This document shows, piece by piece, positions 1 to 12,074 of a stretch of DNA of 64,000 nt (positions are counted from its first letter, which is position 1; each line of letters starts with the position of its first letter). This DNA comes from Ophiosphaerella korrae. Taxonomy: Eukaryota; Ascomycota; Dothideomycetes; Pleosporales; Phaeosphaeriaceae. The stretch spans positions 248,001-312,000 of the forward strand of contig JALNQF010000004.1 in NCBI GenBank assembly GCA_028456385.1. The letters run 5' to 3'. Position numbers and translations under genes: made by a program. The notes below the pieces were generated by a model. It had not been told where the DNA came from and did no database searches. It was given only the letters and a program-made list of their open reading frames with translations.

Positions 1-316
1 GGCATGACATTTCGTACCTAGAAGATCTTCGTATCTCTCATGATAGTCGTGTATGTACAAATGCATCTAACTCCTTGAGAGGCGTCGTTGTGTAGACTGT
101 TTGCACGAGCCATGCGGCTCTAGTTCCGGCAAGGCAAACATTCCACCATTATCGTGTCGTCATTATACCGAACGTGTCTCGCTCGGAAAGAAAAGAGAAA
201 GTGGAAGGTATTGGCGCAAGAAGTGCATTGTATCCTGAGAGGGCAAGCGTAGTGCGCATGTCGAATAGAAAGTGTTCGCCAGGGCCCTTTGATCTGACGT
301 GGGGACAATAGAAGCA

Positions 317-834
317 TTAGTGCATTGGGGGCTGGTAATTGATTGGTCGCCTGTATGTGTTAGGCGTCTGTGTGGTGTACAGATGGTGCTCGGGGACGTA
401 CTTGAAGAGCAGAATGTGAGGTTCTGGCTCATGGACTTCATAATGTTCCCAACCCAGGCTCTGCAGTCGAGTCAGATTATAAACTTGATACTTGATTTTG
501 ATGTAGCTGTGGTACTGTACCTGTGTGATGCCGAGTGCTCTCCACTCTTCCTCCCACAGCAGTTTCAGGGTGCCTCGCGCGTCAAAGTAGTCCTTGGGAA
601 TGGCCTTGAGCATCTGTTTTGGGAGCTGCACGTGACGGTACTCATATGCGTCATCTGAATATCTTATGCACCTGTTAGATCCGGACGCGTCCAACGAGTC
701 TGGGGCTTTTTGACGCACCTAGCCGAATAGTGGATGGCGTCGACAAACTCGTCTAGCTTCTCTTTTTCATGCTCGGAGAGTGGGCGTGGCTTCCTGTTGC
801 GGCGGGTGAAGTCAATGTCCATCTCGGCGGTCAT
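317..834 (-). CDS. CKS1: Cyclin-dependent kinase regulatory subunit Cks1
   Basis: Small adaptor that binds cyclin-dependent kinase and phosphorylated substrates to promote cell-cycle transitions. Four exons rebuild a 116-residue protein: 834-719, 662-521, 460-402 and 350-317, with introns of 56, 60 and 51 nt. All are GT-AG, and the 60-nt one is free of stops in frame. Family hallmarks are seen directly: the [12 protein letters not shown] segment, the [14 protein letters not shown] stretch, and the [11 protein letters not shown] beta-hinge motif (the HxPEPH strand-exchange loop). The last intron joins LLFK to a short [10 protein letters not shown] tail. An N-terminal segment rich in charged residues ([15 protein letters not shown]) precedes the core; a second in-frame Met lies four codons later. 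Family assignment is very secure; the exact start is slightly less so. Confidence 0.95.
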
Positions 835-2276
835 GGTGAGGCCTGAAGCGAGGGAGGAGCTCGTGTGCTCGTGCAGTGGGGTGAGATGCGAAGCACAGCT
901 GGCGGGGCCGGAGCGGTCAGGCAGCTGCAGCGCGGGGTGAAGTGCACGGCTAGGTGTTTGTGCTGGGTTGATTGCAGTGTATCAACCAAGCAAGAGATAT
1001 CTAACAAGAAAAGAAGAAGACTTCGTCACAGCGCGAACACAACAAACCTTGTTTACAGCGTCGTGAAATTCGGGACGTGTTGCATGGGGTCACGCGTCCG
1101 AGCTTTGCGCTAGCCTCCTCCAACGGCTCGGCTAGCCATGTTCTTACCACGACCTCCGATTCTGTGCCCACCGCTCCGACCATCATCCAGCCACGGTTGC
1201 GCCCTCGGCTCTGTTCATAACTATCTACATGTCATCTGTGCCATCCAGTCCACTTTTCGGTGTTATTTATGCATCGATTGGAAGCCCATACCGCCTTTAC
1301 AAATGCGGTATACCCACTAGCAGCTGCTAACATGTATCAGTCTTGAACCGGACGGACAACTTGACCAGGACATTTGCATGCATCTCCCATTCGCAGCCAT
1401 ACCCCGGACATGTCCGAACTACCCGGGTCCTCTGGTACGGAGTCTTTGTACCAATTCTCTCTATTTTACAAAGTCTATACATAACCTCGGCCCTTTCCTT
1501 GCCTCTCTTCATATCCTTTTCTGTCTAGAAATAATTGAAAACCGGGGACCGGTAGCGCTGCATACATCTACAAGCCTGTAGATATGCTCGAAACTGGAAG
1601 GTTCACAGCATGGCTGGTCGGGGTCCGGCTCTGTTCGCTCGGTCCAACTACTCCTTCATCGTCCCTACGCTGGCTGTCACCATGGTCGAAATGAGCAGCT
1701 TCAGTCCGGTTCAAGGATAGTGACAGTGATACGCGCGTATCAATCTGCAATATATGTCTCGGACAATGATGCACGATAATTTATACTGCGTCATCCGGAC
1801 GTGTCCACAATCTTGGGGGTATCCACCGAGCAGTAGTATTACCAAAGCGTCTCAGCTATACTTCAGTCCTATACCTATCTAGCGACTTTTTTTTTATAAG
1901 GACTACGATGGAATGCAGCCAGATAAAATAGATACTTAGTCTCTCTTTACTTTGCCCATTTCAATATTACTTTAGCAAATAGGGTAACGTGTATGTTACT
2001 AGGACGATGCCTCGCCCCCGAATCCACTCAAGAATAATCATCTCTCTCAAACCTGCGCATACACATGCACGAAATTGACCGATCTCGCAGCTTTTCCTTG
2101 ATTCACCCCATCCAACTCATGCCTTTCTAGCAATTACGCTAACCTCTTTTGTATCTTGCTTTGTTTCTCTCTTCTTCTTCTTCTTCTTCTTCTTCTTCTT
2201 CTTCTTCTTCTTCTTCTTCTTCTCTCCTTTCTTCGACCTATACCGTCCCGTCTTTCCGATCACACGGTATAATGCT
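835..2276. other. Intergenic region upstream of CKS1
   Basis: About 1.4 kb with no recognisable gene on either strand; the short open frames here show no family resemblance. It holds the CKS1 promoter at its left end and, near the right end, the trinucleotide repeat listed separately. The 316 bases left of CKS1 (1-316) also show nothing beyond its probable 3-prime flank. Confidence 0.6.
2171..2222. repeat. (CTT)n / (GAA)n microsatellite
   Basis: An uninterrupted run of about 17 CTT units, reading as GAA on the minus strand. It begins about 55 bases downstream of the stop codon of the small membrane-protein gene at 2277, so it probably lies in that gene's 3-prime region. Length variation between isolates is expected for such a tract. 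Confidence 0.95.
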
Positions 2277-2660
2277 CTAATCTTTCGCTTCTAATAGGTC
2301 ATATGACTTTAGCACTGCCCTCCCAAGATCTCCACCCGCTAAACAACTACCCCTCCTCTCCAACCAATCTTCTGCACGCTCACTACTCGTCCTAATAACC
2401 GGTAGGAGCTCAATGGATGGCGTGGCTGTAGTTAGATGCGACAGGCGCTGTAGGTCATCGTGACGCTGCTGTTGTGACTCCAGCCGAGGAGGTGATGGTT
2501 GACTGCTATATTCAATGTCGACTTGATTTTGATGTTGCGCTATGTCTTTGCGGTACCTTTTAATCAGGCGGTTTAAAAAGAATACAATGATGAGTACAAG
2601 AACTAAGCAGACTAGGATGATAAGAGCGATGAAAAGATCATATGTGATTACGCTATTCAT
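2277..2660 (-). CDS. Small single-pass membrane protein, hypothetical
   Basis: Intronless frame of 127 residues from the ATG at 2660. An upstream in-frame TTG would lengthen it by 13 codons, but the ATG is the better start. Residues about 8-32 form one strongly hydrophobic helix of Leu, Ile and Val, followed directly by a positive RLIKRYRKD stretch. This predicts a signal-anchor with the tail in the cytosol. The tail is Gln/Ser-rich, then turns acidic and ends LLEAKD. I recognise no family. Composition and the helix-plus-positive-flank layout make it plausible as a real gene, but no homology supports it. Confidence 0.5.
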   Translation of the reverse strand: MNSVITYDLFIALIILVCLVLVLIIVFFLNRLIKRYRKDIAQHQNQVDIEYSSQPSPPRLESQQQRHDDLQRLSHLTTATPSIELLPVIRTSSERAEDWLERRGSCLAGGDLGRAVLKSYDLLEAKD

Positions 2661-3204
2661 AGTCGAAAGTACTGAATAGGTTTGTAAGGGAAAGCGCAAG
2701 GTGATGAGTTTGGATGTGTCGTGATCTAGTGGCGCACTATTGTAGAAGGTATATGACTCTATGTATTATGCTATCTACAGTGCAGGCCTTTGGGGGCATA
2801 CGTAGCGCATTCATTACGGGTATTTCTGGCTAGACCTCTCCAGGGAGGATCGCACAGGAGTGCATTCCTTTTGTTCTTACTGAACAAGATGTGTGTGCGA
2901 GACCGGTTAAAGGGAACATATGTCCAAGCTGCAAATCTTGAAGTTGTATCACGTAACGGCTATGGAGTTTGTGCAACATGCGTGGAACTTGAGTATTTTC
3001 CCGCGGTTAGAATATACGCATATGGCAAAGCTATTAGATGACTCTAACGAGAAAAAAAGAAGGCTAGGAGGTAGTGTGAAACCTGAATACCTGAAAACCC
3101 AACATTATGCCAGTTTCGTGAAACAACATGGAGCGCATCGATGGCAATGAACTGTAGGAGCCATATTACCCAAGCATACATATATGCTATCCAATGCTTA
3201 TAAT
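2661..3204. other. Intergenic, no gene seen
   Basis: About 540 bases between the small membrane-protein gene and the 3-prime end of the next minus-strand gene. Short open frames only, without recognisable products. Confidence 0.55.
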
Positions 3205-3860
3205 CTATGCGATTTCCCCGGCCCAATCGTAGGTCATTCTTATCCTGATAACTTCTTCCCTATCCTTCCTTCTGATCACAAATCTTCTTGTTAGTCTGCG
3301 CTCATTATTGATCTCTGCGAAACCCCAAATCTGCCATCCAGTCCACTTTGCATCTTCGTTGTCAACAAAGCTTTCCACAACCTCGCCTTCCTCGGTCTCT
3401 TTCAACCATCCCTCGGCTACAAATTTGGCATCCTCCTCTTCATCGCCCTTGCCCTTGGCCGCCTCGAGGACTGCCTTCAAGGTATTGTAACGTGTTTTAC
3501 CCTGGAGCGTACCAAAGAGCCAGTCGCTGTGTCCGCGAAACTGCCAATCCAAAGTGCGATGCTCACTAGTCCCTTTTACCCCGCCAGTAGAGGTCTGGTC
3601 GATGTCGATTTGGGTGACGGGCTGACCATCTGCGCCAGTCGTGGAAGATTGCTTCAGGTGCTGGGTCACCGTCGCAAGGCCAATTGCTTTGCGAGTCAAC
3701 CATCCAACACCTTGGAGGGCGAGAACACCATCGGGAGAGTCGGATAGGGTTTTGTTCTACATCATATTAGCGATATTTTCGAAACATGTATGCCGAGGAT
3801 ACTAACGAGAACCCATTTGCCCTGTAGGTTCTTAATATCGACGTTCGCTGGAGCTGCCAT
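3205..3860 (-). CDS. Conserved fungal protein, lipocalin-like (often labelled LipA and NB-ARC domain protein)
   Basis: Two exons, 3860-3807 and 3756-3205, with a 50-nt GTTAGT..TAG intron, give 201 residues. The protein opens with a short lead and then NLQGKWVLNKTLSDSPDGVLALQGVGWLTRKAI. The G-K-W near the start and alternating hydrophobic strands rich in Trp suggest a lipocalin-like beta-barrel, and it ends in WAGEIA. I recall similar ascomycete proteins carrying the label LipA and NB-ARC domain protein, but I see no NB-ARC nucleotide-binding motif, so that label looks misleading. No signal peptide is present, so it is probably cytosolic. Function is unknown; a small hydrophobic ligand is only an inference. 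Confidence 0.75.
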
Positions 3861-5638
3861 TATGTATGGATGGTTTGATTTCTCGGTTTGCGATTTGTGG
3901 CGGAGTTTCAAAGCTTTCTGCGTGATGCAAGTCACAAAACTACTTCAAACTTATCATGCACGCGGAAGGTCGTCTTAAGTATGCCGTCCGCCCAGGATCC
4001 AAGCCAGTATGAAGACGCCATGTGTTTTAGCACGCCATGCCATTGCGCTCACATGCGTACCCACGCATCGTACCTGCCTGGGGTATAACGAGATGCCTCG
4101 GTTCGTTCAGAGTCAGCGACAGCTACCCTGGTCGATCGTCTATGACCTTCCCCACAAACATCAACACCTAAGCATACGACAACACCATACGAGAAATGCA
4201 TGTGCTACGCATCAGTCAGATTGGTCGGCATACGATGAAAAAGGCGCGCTCATACGGAGCGACCTGCTGTTTAGGGCAGGAATTGCGTAGTCAGATATTG
4301 GAGCAATCGGACGTCCTGGGCATGCCAAAGGAACTCGTCATTGAGTCGTAGATTACGAGTGTGAGAATTGTGACATACATAGGTAGTCCATGCCTCTTTT
4401 CCTCAAACTGTTATTTTCCAGTTATCTGTTTATCATTCCTTTGTACCTGATGGGTTGGCTATTCTTCTGTTTTGCGTCGCCTCCACTCAAAGTACAACAA
4501 AACACAAAAAGAAAGACAAAGTACAAGTACAAAACTAGGTAAAGAGAAACCTCACACCCTTTCCCAATAGAATATTGATGATGCTGAACATTTTCATGCT
4601 CGTCAAGCTCTCTGCGGAAAATGAAAAAGGATATGAACAGCAATCTTTTCAGATATAATGACCTTCTAGCCAGACTGCGAAGATATGGCGACAAGGAAAG
4701 TTCGAATACTGACCCATCCCCGTGCCGTCTTCTGTTGCCGCTCATTCTCCAGTCACGATTTTGCACGAAATCATCCAAGCGAAGGCAGACTCTAGACTTC
4801 AGTACCATGTGTTGGTAAGTCAAGGATATCTCCAGGATACCTGGACTGGTCAGGGTCGCATTACCTCTGTAGATCGTGTTTGCCGTTGATCCAGATTACC
4901 TCAATGTTCCGAAATAACGTCATGTCGCAGATAGGGTGTATCGCCATCCACCTTGTGGCGTTACTTTGTAGTTTTACGGTCTGGCAGCAACAACAAAACC
5001 GACCTTATCAACTCGATGAATTGGGAGCATGGGATTTGGTCACTGGTTGGCTTGGATGCGGCACAATTACTGTGCCGTGTGCACTATCCCCAATAGTAGT
5101 TCTGTTTGGTACTGCGCCGCATGTATTTTTCGACCACACGAATATCTTATAGGCCATCAAAAGGTCGGGTATACCCGTGCTAAGAACAGAACGCATTGAA
5201 ATTCGATTTATGTCGCAGTCACACTGGATTTTGTCAAACTCTCCTCTCACCTCATTAGTTACTGCGACACGGTTCCTTACATATAATCGGTTACCACGCG
5301 TAATTTCGCACTGTTACAAGCGCAGCTATAGCGTGGAGAAAAGGGTGCAAAACGATAGTCTGTTTGAAGTGGTTCTGGTACTGAAGCTCTTTTTACGTGG
5401 ACACTTGTTTCCTTCAAGTTCTGCGCCTGGTGCCTACTTCTACCTCATCGACACTCGTTTCAAAGGCAATTATTCACGGGTGCTCAGTCACACTCTTGAA
5501 TTGACAAAGTTTTTGTTAAATCGGTCATTTCATCCGTTTGCACTCTTGTCCTTCCTATAATCTTCCACCCTCCCTACACACACCCCACACACTCCAACAC
5601 TACTTGGTCAACGACTACACCACGCTCCCTTAGCAGCT
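3861..5638. other. Intergenic, no supported gene
   Basis: About 1.8 kb between divergently oriented genes. Open frames of up to 133 codons exist on both strands (for example 4422-4823 minus and 5177-5560 plus), but their composition is unlike a folded protein and none resembles a family. Pyrimidine-rich sequence at about 5560-5630, with many CACC/CTCC repeats just before the next ATG, is typical of a fungal core promoter and 5-prime leader. Confidence 0.5.
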
Positions 5639-6376
5639 ATGAAGATCTGCCACATGATTCCCCTCGCCGCGCTCGCCGCCGGCACCATGGCCTATACCGC
5701 GCAACTCAACATGCACGAAATCAAAGATCTCCTCGCCCGCGACTACCGGACCATGGATCCTACACGCCTCTCCGTCCTCTCCGTCCTCCGAACCGCCGTC
5801 CCAACCGGAGCAACGCCCTCTCTCCCTTCTGGTACCGTCGAGCCTGAATGGTACCAGAAGCTTCCCAACGATGTCAAGTCCCTGCTACCAGTCCTCTATC
5901 CCGCCGTCGTCTCTCCATCGCCATCGCCATCGCCATCATTTCCTCTCACTCCCGTAAGTTCTACACACCCAATCTCCAACTGTGTCAATGCTCATTGCCT
6001 GTAGAATACAACGGGATTGCCTAACACTGCTGAATCAACGATTACATCGACCACGACGCGGAAAACTACCGTTACTAAAACGCTGCAGAGACCTTCTGGC
6101 ACGGGAGTCGCAAGCGTGTTGGCGCCAGCATCAACGTCATTGTCACTTTTGGCATTGTCGTCGTCGTCATCAGCAAATGGTACGTCGAGTGCCGCGATGA
6201 GCACTACGATGAGTACTTCGACTTTGAGGCCGGCAAATGTGTCGGTTACGACAAGGCCATCCGCATCATCCACGGCCTCCATCTCTGCTGGCGCTGGGAT
6301 CAGGGCTGGGATAGATACGGTGGCTGGGGTGGTGGCGTGGATGGGACTCGGGGTTGGGTTCTTCTTATTTGCCTAG
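5639..6376 (+). CDS. Secreted Ser/Thr-rich GPI-anchored cell-wall type protein
   Basis: Two exons, 5639-5953 and 6005-6376, separated by a 51-nt GTAAGT..TAG intron, give 228 residues. Residues 1-18 form a signal peptide (a basic start, then an Ala/Leu core ending near TMA-YTAQ). The N-terminal third is an ordinary globular segment with EWYQKLPNDVKSLLP; similar segments occur in small secreted fungal wall proteins. Then comes a Ser-Pro repeat encoded by a CCATCG hexanucleotide tract at 5915-5936. The rest is almost wholly Ser, Thr and Ala, expected to be heavily O-glycosylated. It ends in a hydrophobic tail (VVAWMGLGVGFFLFA) fitting a GPI-attachment signal. Precise function is unknown. Confidence 0.85.
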
Positions 6377-6790
6377 TCAGCATCGTCTGTCTATCTGTGT
6401 TCGACTTGACTCGTGGAGATGCGGCGGATTGACGGCCACGCATGGCTATGTCGAGCCGTGAATACTTCCATTTCCTTACAATAGTCTCTGAGGCGTTTGT
6501 TCGGGGCTGAGCTTTGGATAATGGGTGGGTTTGCATATCGGAAGACAAAAGCCGGCCTTTGTGTTGCCGATAATATTGAGGCGAAGCTGGCGTATGTAAC
6601 GGGGTGTTTCTGAGATATCTCAAAACTTCCTTGATTCCCATCACCATGAGAACGGGTAACATTCAGTGTTCTGATCCAGGCTCCTCTCATGCTTAGAGTG
6701 ACGACCTGTATCTACCACCTCTTTTCGCTGACCAGGGTTAAAACTACCCGCCAGTGCAACGAATCTCATACAAATCGTCTACAAGACTTT
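6377..6790. other. Convergent 3-prime intergenic region
   Basis: Space between the converging 3-prime ends of the GPI protein gene and RFC2. Open frames on the minus strand here have no coding character. I see nothing more than untranslated regions and terminators. Confidence 0.55.
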
Positions 6791-8092
6791 TCATCCCTGG
6801 CATAATATCCCCGCAACTCTAACACCCAAGTCCAACACTGCAAGGTGTTCATCTCCACCATCTACCAACCTCTTATCTGTCTCACTAAACACGCCCGCTA
6901 ACCGCACCTTCTTCATATCACCAACCCTCTCATCAAACATGACCTGTTCATACAATTGACCCACAGTTTGTGTAGCACTCCACCCCTCAGCAATCATATT
7001 CTCCACAACCTTTGCAATCTCCATGTACCTTATGTTTTTTGCCGCGGATTTGGGAAACAGCGAATCCGATAGAGTAGACAGTGTGGATGCAGGTATGACA
7101 CCCGCGATTTCGGCGATTTGTTCTAGCGAGATAGATGATGTGGCAGGTTCATCGACATCCATCTCATCCTCGTCTTCTACGACCCGTTTATTCTTCCGTG
7201 CCACAACGCTGCTTGCGGGCGTTTGTGTTGCGCTTACAAGCCGAGTGGCAGATTGCAAGAAGGTGATTGCCTTTCGTAAATCGCCGTCGGCGACTCGAAC
7301 TAGCTCTTCGCTGACGCCCGAGTCGAGATTTACGCCTTCAAGCTTTGCAATGTCTTCCACACGCTTGACTGCGTTTCCCTGGTCAAGACTCTTGAACCGG
7401 AACTTGCTGCAGCGAGATGCCAACGGATCAATGATGCGCGTAACGTAGTTACACACGAGACAGAAGCGCGTCATACGGCTGTATGTTTCCATGGTGCGAC
7501 GAAGTGCGGATTGGGCGTCTTGCGTCATGCTGTCTGCTTCATCCAGGACGATGATTTTGAAGGGGGGGCATGGGTACTTGTCTCTGTATCGCACCATCTT
7601 GCCATGGTCAGCGCTGTCTTTATCTTCGACCATTACGTTGTATGTTGGGGCTACACTGAGCTGCTGGCGCGCAAAGTCTTTGACTTTCTGGCGGACGATG
7701 CTGATGCCTCGCTCGTCAGAGGCATTTAGTTCGAGCACTCGCGTCTTCATGAGCTCAGGGCCATAGAGCTGTTTGGCGAGCGCGAGGATGGTCGAGGTTT
7801 TGCCGGTTCCCGGAGGGCCGTAGAAGAGCATGTGGGGCAGATTGGAGGATTGTAGAGTGCGGGAGAGGATCTGGATGGTGTTGTCTTGTGCTGTGACTTC
7901 GGAAAGCGTCTTTGGGCGACTGTATGGCCAAGGTTAGTCACCAGGGCAAGCTATAGAGGGTGGAAGAAAAAGGTACTATTTTTCAACCCATGGTTGCAAT
8001 CGACTCGTTTCCTGCTTGCTCGTGGGCGCCTTAGACGAGCTTGCCTGTGCGGCCGCCTGTTGCCGTGCTTTGAGATTGAAGAAGTCTGCCAT
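6791..8092 (-). CDS. RFC2: Replication factor C subunit 2 (human RFC4 orthologue)
   Basis: AAA+ subunit of the clamp loader that opens PCNA and places it on primed DNA; it is also part of the checkpoint and cohesion clamp-loader variants. Exons 8092-7977 and 7919-6791 with a 57-nt intron give 414 residues. RFC boxes are visible: PWVEKYRP near residue 34, Walker A GPPGTGKT at 73-80, ELNASDERGI, Walker B DEAD at about 165-168, and the SRC arginine-finger motif at about 207-209. The sequence follows yeast Rfc2 more closely than Rfc3 or Rfc4. Two oddities lengthen it: an insert rich in charged residues before YPCPPFK, and an acidic EDEDEMDVDE loop between the AAA+ and collar domains. Confidence 0.95.
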
Positions 8093-8466
8093 GTTTGGCT
8101 TGTGTATTTGAGCAGTCGAGCGGTCGTGCGGCCAACGACGATAGCTAAAGTGGAACGCGGACGCGACGCGACTTCACGTTTAGGAGCACAGGCCATGCGA
8201 GCATCCATCCAATCACATCAGCATTAGGTCCGCAACACGTGCACTACACTGCTCAGTTTCAAGCTTGACTGGTGGCTATCTATGCTCTCAAGAAAGGGTA
8301 TGTTTTTGATCCTCCTTGTGCTTTTCCCACATCGAGTTTACCACATCTCATATTCATCATGTCCTTCCCCCTTGCTCCCAACCAAACCCCACCAACCTCT
8401 ATCCCAGCGTCGCATGATCGTCGTTGAACCTACAAAGCAAGAGCATAGCTATAGAAAGCATAACTT
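8093..8466. other. Intergenic between RFC2 promoter and NPL4 3-prime end
   Basis: 374 bases. It contains the RFC2 promoter on its left side and the 3-prime untranslated region of NPL4 on its right. No gene is seen. Confidence 0.55.
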
Positions 8467-10524
8467 TCATTTTAAGCTAGCCCCCTTGAGCCTCTTAGCC
8501 AGCTGTACTGAATCAGAGTCTGAACCATGAGAGGGCTGCCGTCTCAAACGATCTTGCGCTGCAGCCCCCCTACTGGTCGAATTGGAAAGACATGGAGATT
8601 GGTAGGAACGTTTCGGGGGGCGCTCACCACTTTCTTTGAGAATCGTTAAAAGCGTTGCCCAGCCTCCTGTGTGCTGGAGAGCCGAGCCTTCAGAGAGATC
8701 GTGTGATGATGCGACTTTGAAGAGGAGTGACTCCTCGTCCTAATACTCGGTTAGCAGCTTGGCCTGACCTATGAAGAGCAAAAACATACCTTGGATAGGA
8801 TACCAAGACTATGGACAAAGCATAGGAGATGGAAGTTCGAGATGGCGTTGAGGCCACTAGTAGTGTTTAGTGCAAGACCATTTGCTTTTGCGTTGAGCGA
8901 TTTGCCCAGAGTGGATACGTCGGCCATCTCGCCCATTATCTCACGGTTCTCGATTGGGAACTTGCCGCCTGTAAAGAGAGGACTTGGCTGGGTAGGGAAC
9001 CCGTGAGTAAGAGTGACTAGCAGGTACTCTACGGGGAAGTCAGGCTTCGCACTCTCCTGGACATTTGCTCCATGCTCATTTATCCTCCTGTAGAAGACCT
9101 CGGGAATGTATCGTGCACGATTTAGGGCATTGTCATCATCTTCTGACTGGACCAACATGACCGATGGCTCTGCTGATGGCTCGATGATGTCTGCTCGCAC
9201 CATCTCTACCGCTGCGTTAGATGCCTGATATGACGAGATACCAATCTGGCCTTTGTCGTCGCCACTGACTACACATGTGACGAAATTAGACCCGAACTTG
9301 CCAGTTTCGCTCCACTTGGTCGGCCGCGGGTACTTCGCCTGGTAGCGAGCTGCAAAGGTAATATCCAGGGACGATAGGTAGTACGAATCGATGTGCCGCT
9401 TGCAGATGACGGAGCCATCACCTTTGTCTGCATCTAATAGATCAGTAAAGATAACACCAACTCTCTGGAGGCCGCATTGTGCAGCAATATCGTCAATGTC
9501 CTTCTCGTTGTCCCACTCGCCAAGTGAAATGCCATCTACCTCATTGACTTGTGGCGGCTCGTAAATTGTCTCTACCACGGCCTTTGTGCCTAGTGGTACC
9601 TCAGCGTACTCCTCGTATCTGCCGTATAGGAAGCCTAGCCGTTGACACCCGGTGTTTCTCCAGAAATTGATCAGATCATCGACCACTTGTATGGAGGCGA
9701 ATTCGACGTGGTCAACCATGCGGTACTCTTGGGGCTTGAGGGAGATGGCGCTAGGCTGACACTTTGTGCAGATGCCTTCAGGGAATGGTTTGTGTCCAGA
9801 AGGACAGTCCGGTCGTACGCGGTAGTATGGTTCGTTGAGCGGTGGGATGTACGAGGCTCCGAGCTCCGGTCTGTTTTTTGCCGAGTTAACCTTTCGCAAG
9901 TACGAGTGGAATGACAGGTGCTTGATCTTTTTCTCGGCGAGGTACTCTGCCGAATAAGGCTCCAGCGGCATGCAGTAGTCGCACATGCCCTTGGGGCCGT
10001 GGGTGCACATGCGGACATCGCGTTTGCGGGCAATCTTGCCATCAAGACGGTCTAGCTTGTCGTCCAGTGGGGACTGCCGGACCACCTCCCATGGATTCTT
10101 TATGACTTGTGCAGGGGAGCCAAGAGGGGCAGCGGGCATGTCGGAGGCCTCGACAACTTTGCCATTTAGTCGGTTGGCGCCGATGGGAGCTGTGGCATGG
10201 CCGTTGGATACCGGCGAATGATGTTGGAAGTCGAGAAACAGCTGTGCGCCGTGTCTGGGAAGCTGTTAGTGAAGAAGTGTAGGTGGGACGAGTAACGCAC
10301 GATAGGCCCACCTGCTCAAAGGATACACCCTGTAGGTCGGCTATGTTTCTGGAGTCGCCGCCATGGGGCTTGTTGCTGATGGTGACAGTCCGGAGGTCGA
10401 CGGTGCTGGGCAGCTTATCCGCAATCTGGGGCAGGATGCCTGGGAAAGTGGTAGTGGGTTCGACAGTGAGGCGGAACTGGCCCTCTTTGCTAACAAATCG
10501 CAGTATCATGGTGCTCTCTGGCAT
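8467..10524 (-). CDS. NPL4: Nuclear protein localization protein 4 (Cdc48 cofactor)
   Basis: Npl4 pairs with Ufd1 to deliver polyubiquitinated clients to the Cdc48 unfoldase in ER-associated and chromatin-associated degradation. Exons 10524-10301, 10254-8790 and 8739-8467 (introns 46 and 50 nt) encode 653 residues. Order of domains: an N-terminal ubiquitin-like domain (residues about 6-75, beginning [14 protein letters not shown]), a zinc region with Cys158, Cys166, Cys169 and then Cys225, His229, Cys237, Cys240, and the MPN-like NPL4 domain from about residue 250. The last exon supplies the [18 protein letters not shown] segment and a basic Ser/Arg-rich tail. An in-frame Met five codons downstream (10509) is an alternative start and matches the usual MILRF start of fungal homologues. 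Confidence 0.95.
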
Positions 10525-11004
10525 GTGCGGGGGCTGTGTGGATGTACGGGTATCTGGGTGCCTCACGCGTATGTGTAACGAGTGGGTTGAGGCAGAGAGA
10601 AGTAAAGCTGAGGTCAAGTCTGGGGCAGGCGACAACCGACCATGGTGAACGGCGATTATATACACGCGCTAGACGGCGGGTCAAGCCACACGCCTGCGCC
10701 ACACGCCACATAGTCTGACACCAGCCATGACGCACGACAGGGTGTAATTAGCGCCAACAGCCCGGCGGCTTTTCCGAATAGGCCAGATATTTAGTTGCAA
10801 TCGTCACAGTATCCAACGGCATCATCCCTCTAATAATATACCCCACAACCCTCTCTTTGTCCTTTTCTTTTCTCTCGGGACCATTGCCGCCACTCCTTCA
10901 TCCCGTCTGCGTTGCACCAACCATCACTGCACCGAGCCCGTACCACCCAAATTACATACTACGCCGCGCCACAGGCTCACGCTCTACACACCTTCATCTT
11001 CAAA
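10525..11004. promoter_or_regulatory. Divergent promoter region NPL4 / SEC66
   Basis: 480 bases between two divergently transcribed genes of protein quality control and ER import. It must carry both promoters. A pyrimidine- and CACC-rich leader precedes the SEC66 ATG. No specific operator is evident. Confidence 0.5.
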
Positions 11005-11718
11005 ATGTGGCCCTTTGATGCAGTTGACTGGCTGATGCTCGGCGTCCCCATAGCTTATCTCGTCATCCTCGTCGGCTCTCTCACCGTCTTCTCTAACCTG
11101 TACCGCAAGCGACAAGCAGTCAATGCCACATCACTCGAGCCCTGGTTCCCCACCCACCTCCAGCGCAACATCTACCTCTCTCTCCTGCACCAAGAAAACC
11201 CAAAGGTGCCCGACAGCATTCTGAAAGCTGCTTTGTTGCGCCGCGCAACAGAAGACATCCACCGTATTGTGCAGATTAGAAACGCGAAGCAGGCGCTGCA
11301 GGTTCTGTTGCAGCGGGGCAGTGTGGGGGACGATTTGTGGAAGCGCTTCGAGCGGGCTGAGAAAGAGATTGAGGAGGAGCTGAGGGATGTTGTCCAAGAG
11401 GTACGGTAGCCACTTTTCCCTCTTCATATGCCGTTGTCTAACTGTGCCAAGGCAAATGCTTTCGCTCCCAACTGGGGCCAAACTATCTTCCAATCAGCCT
11501 CCGAAATGGCACAGAATACACATATTCGTGAAACCTTGAGCGCAATCATGTCCAAATCTACCGAGGAGAAGAAGTGGTGGGAGTTGCGCAAGGCCACGAT
11601 CCAGGCCGACTTTATGAAGGAACTAGACGAGGAGAAGACCAAGGGTAGCGAAGATGATGCCGTGCTTGTTGAGGCTGGCGGTCCTGCAGGCAGTGTTGGA
11701 CGGAAAGGGAAGAAATAG
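11005..11718 (+). CDS. SEC66: Sec66 (Sec71) subunit of the ER post-translational translocon
   Basis: Sec66 belongs to the Sec62/63 complex that helps the Sec61 channel import proteins after translation. Exons 11005-11400 and 11452-11718 with a 51-nt intron encode 220 residues. The start was chosen at MWPFDAVDWL because the following helix (residues about 10-30) is the single membrane anchor known for the family. The long cytosolic part follows, including the SLEPWFPTHLQRNIYLSLL motif and a Glu/Lys-rich helical region, with conserved NWGQTIFQSASEMAQN after the intron. A longer frame opening at 10912 exists, but its extra residues lack family character. Confidence 0.93.
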
Positions 11719-12074
11719 ATATGCTCCTGAATGTGCATGTGAGGCTGGGGGAGGAAAGGTGATTGGTAGACCCCTTCGACGTTTGAGATTGGTCTTTGCA
11801 TTTGCTGGCGTCCCGGTGTTATGTATACCACAGAGTATACCACAGAGGCATCATGGTGACACTCAAGACTTTTCTACGGGCTTCTTGAACACAGTCAGCA
11901 CCGTGCAATTATTCATGTATCAATTCCAAAACAACTAAACGCCAGTGACCAATGTGAACCTGATCCAACCAAAGTGATCGTACAGAACCTCGCTCTGCTA
12001 ATATGATGAAACTTTGTTATACACCAAACATACAGCCCTTATCCTCCTCCACACCCATCCTACCTTCTGGCACT
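11719..12074. other. Convergent 3-prime intergenic region
   Basis: 356 bases between the stop codons of SEC66 and the Vps3844 gene, holding only their 3-prime flanks. No gene is seen. Confidence 0.55.

Noticed and set aside
4422..4823. 133-codon minus-strand frame with a hydrophobic stretch
   Set aside because: Hydrophobic Tyr/Phe/Leu run comes from simple AAAG/TACA-rich DNA; no homology and no start context.
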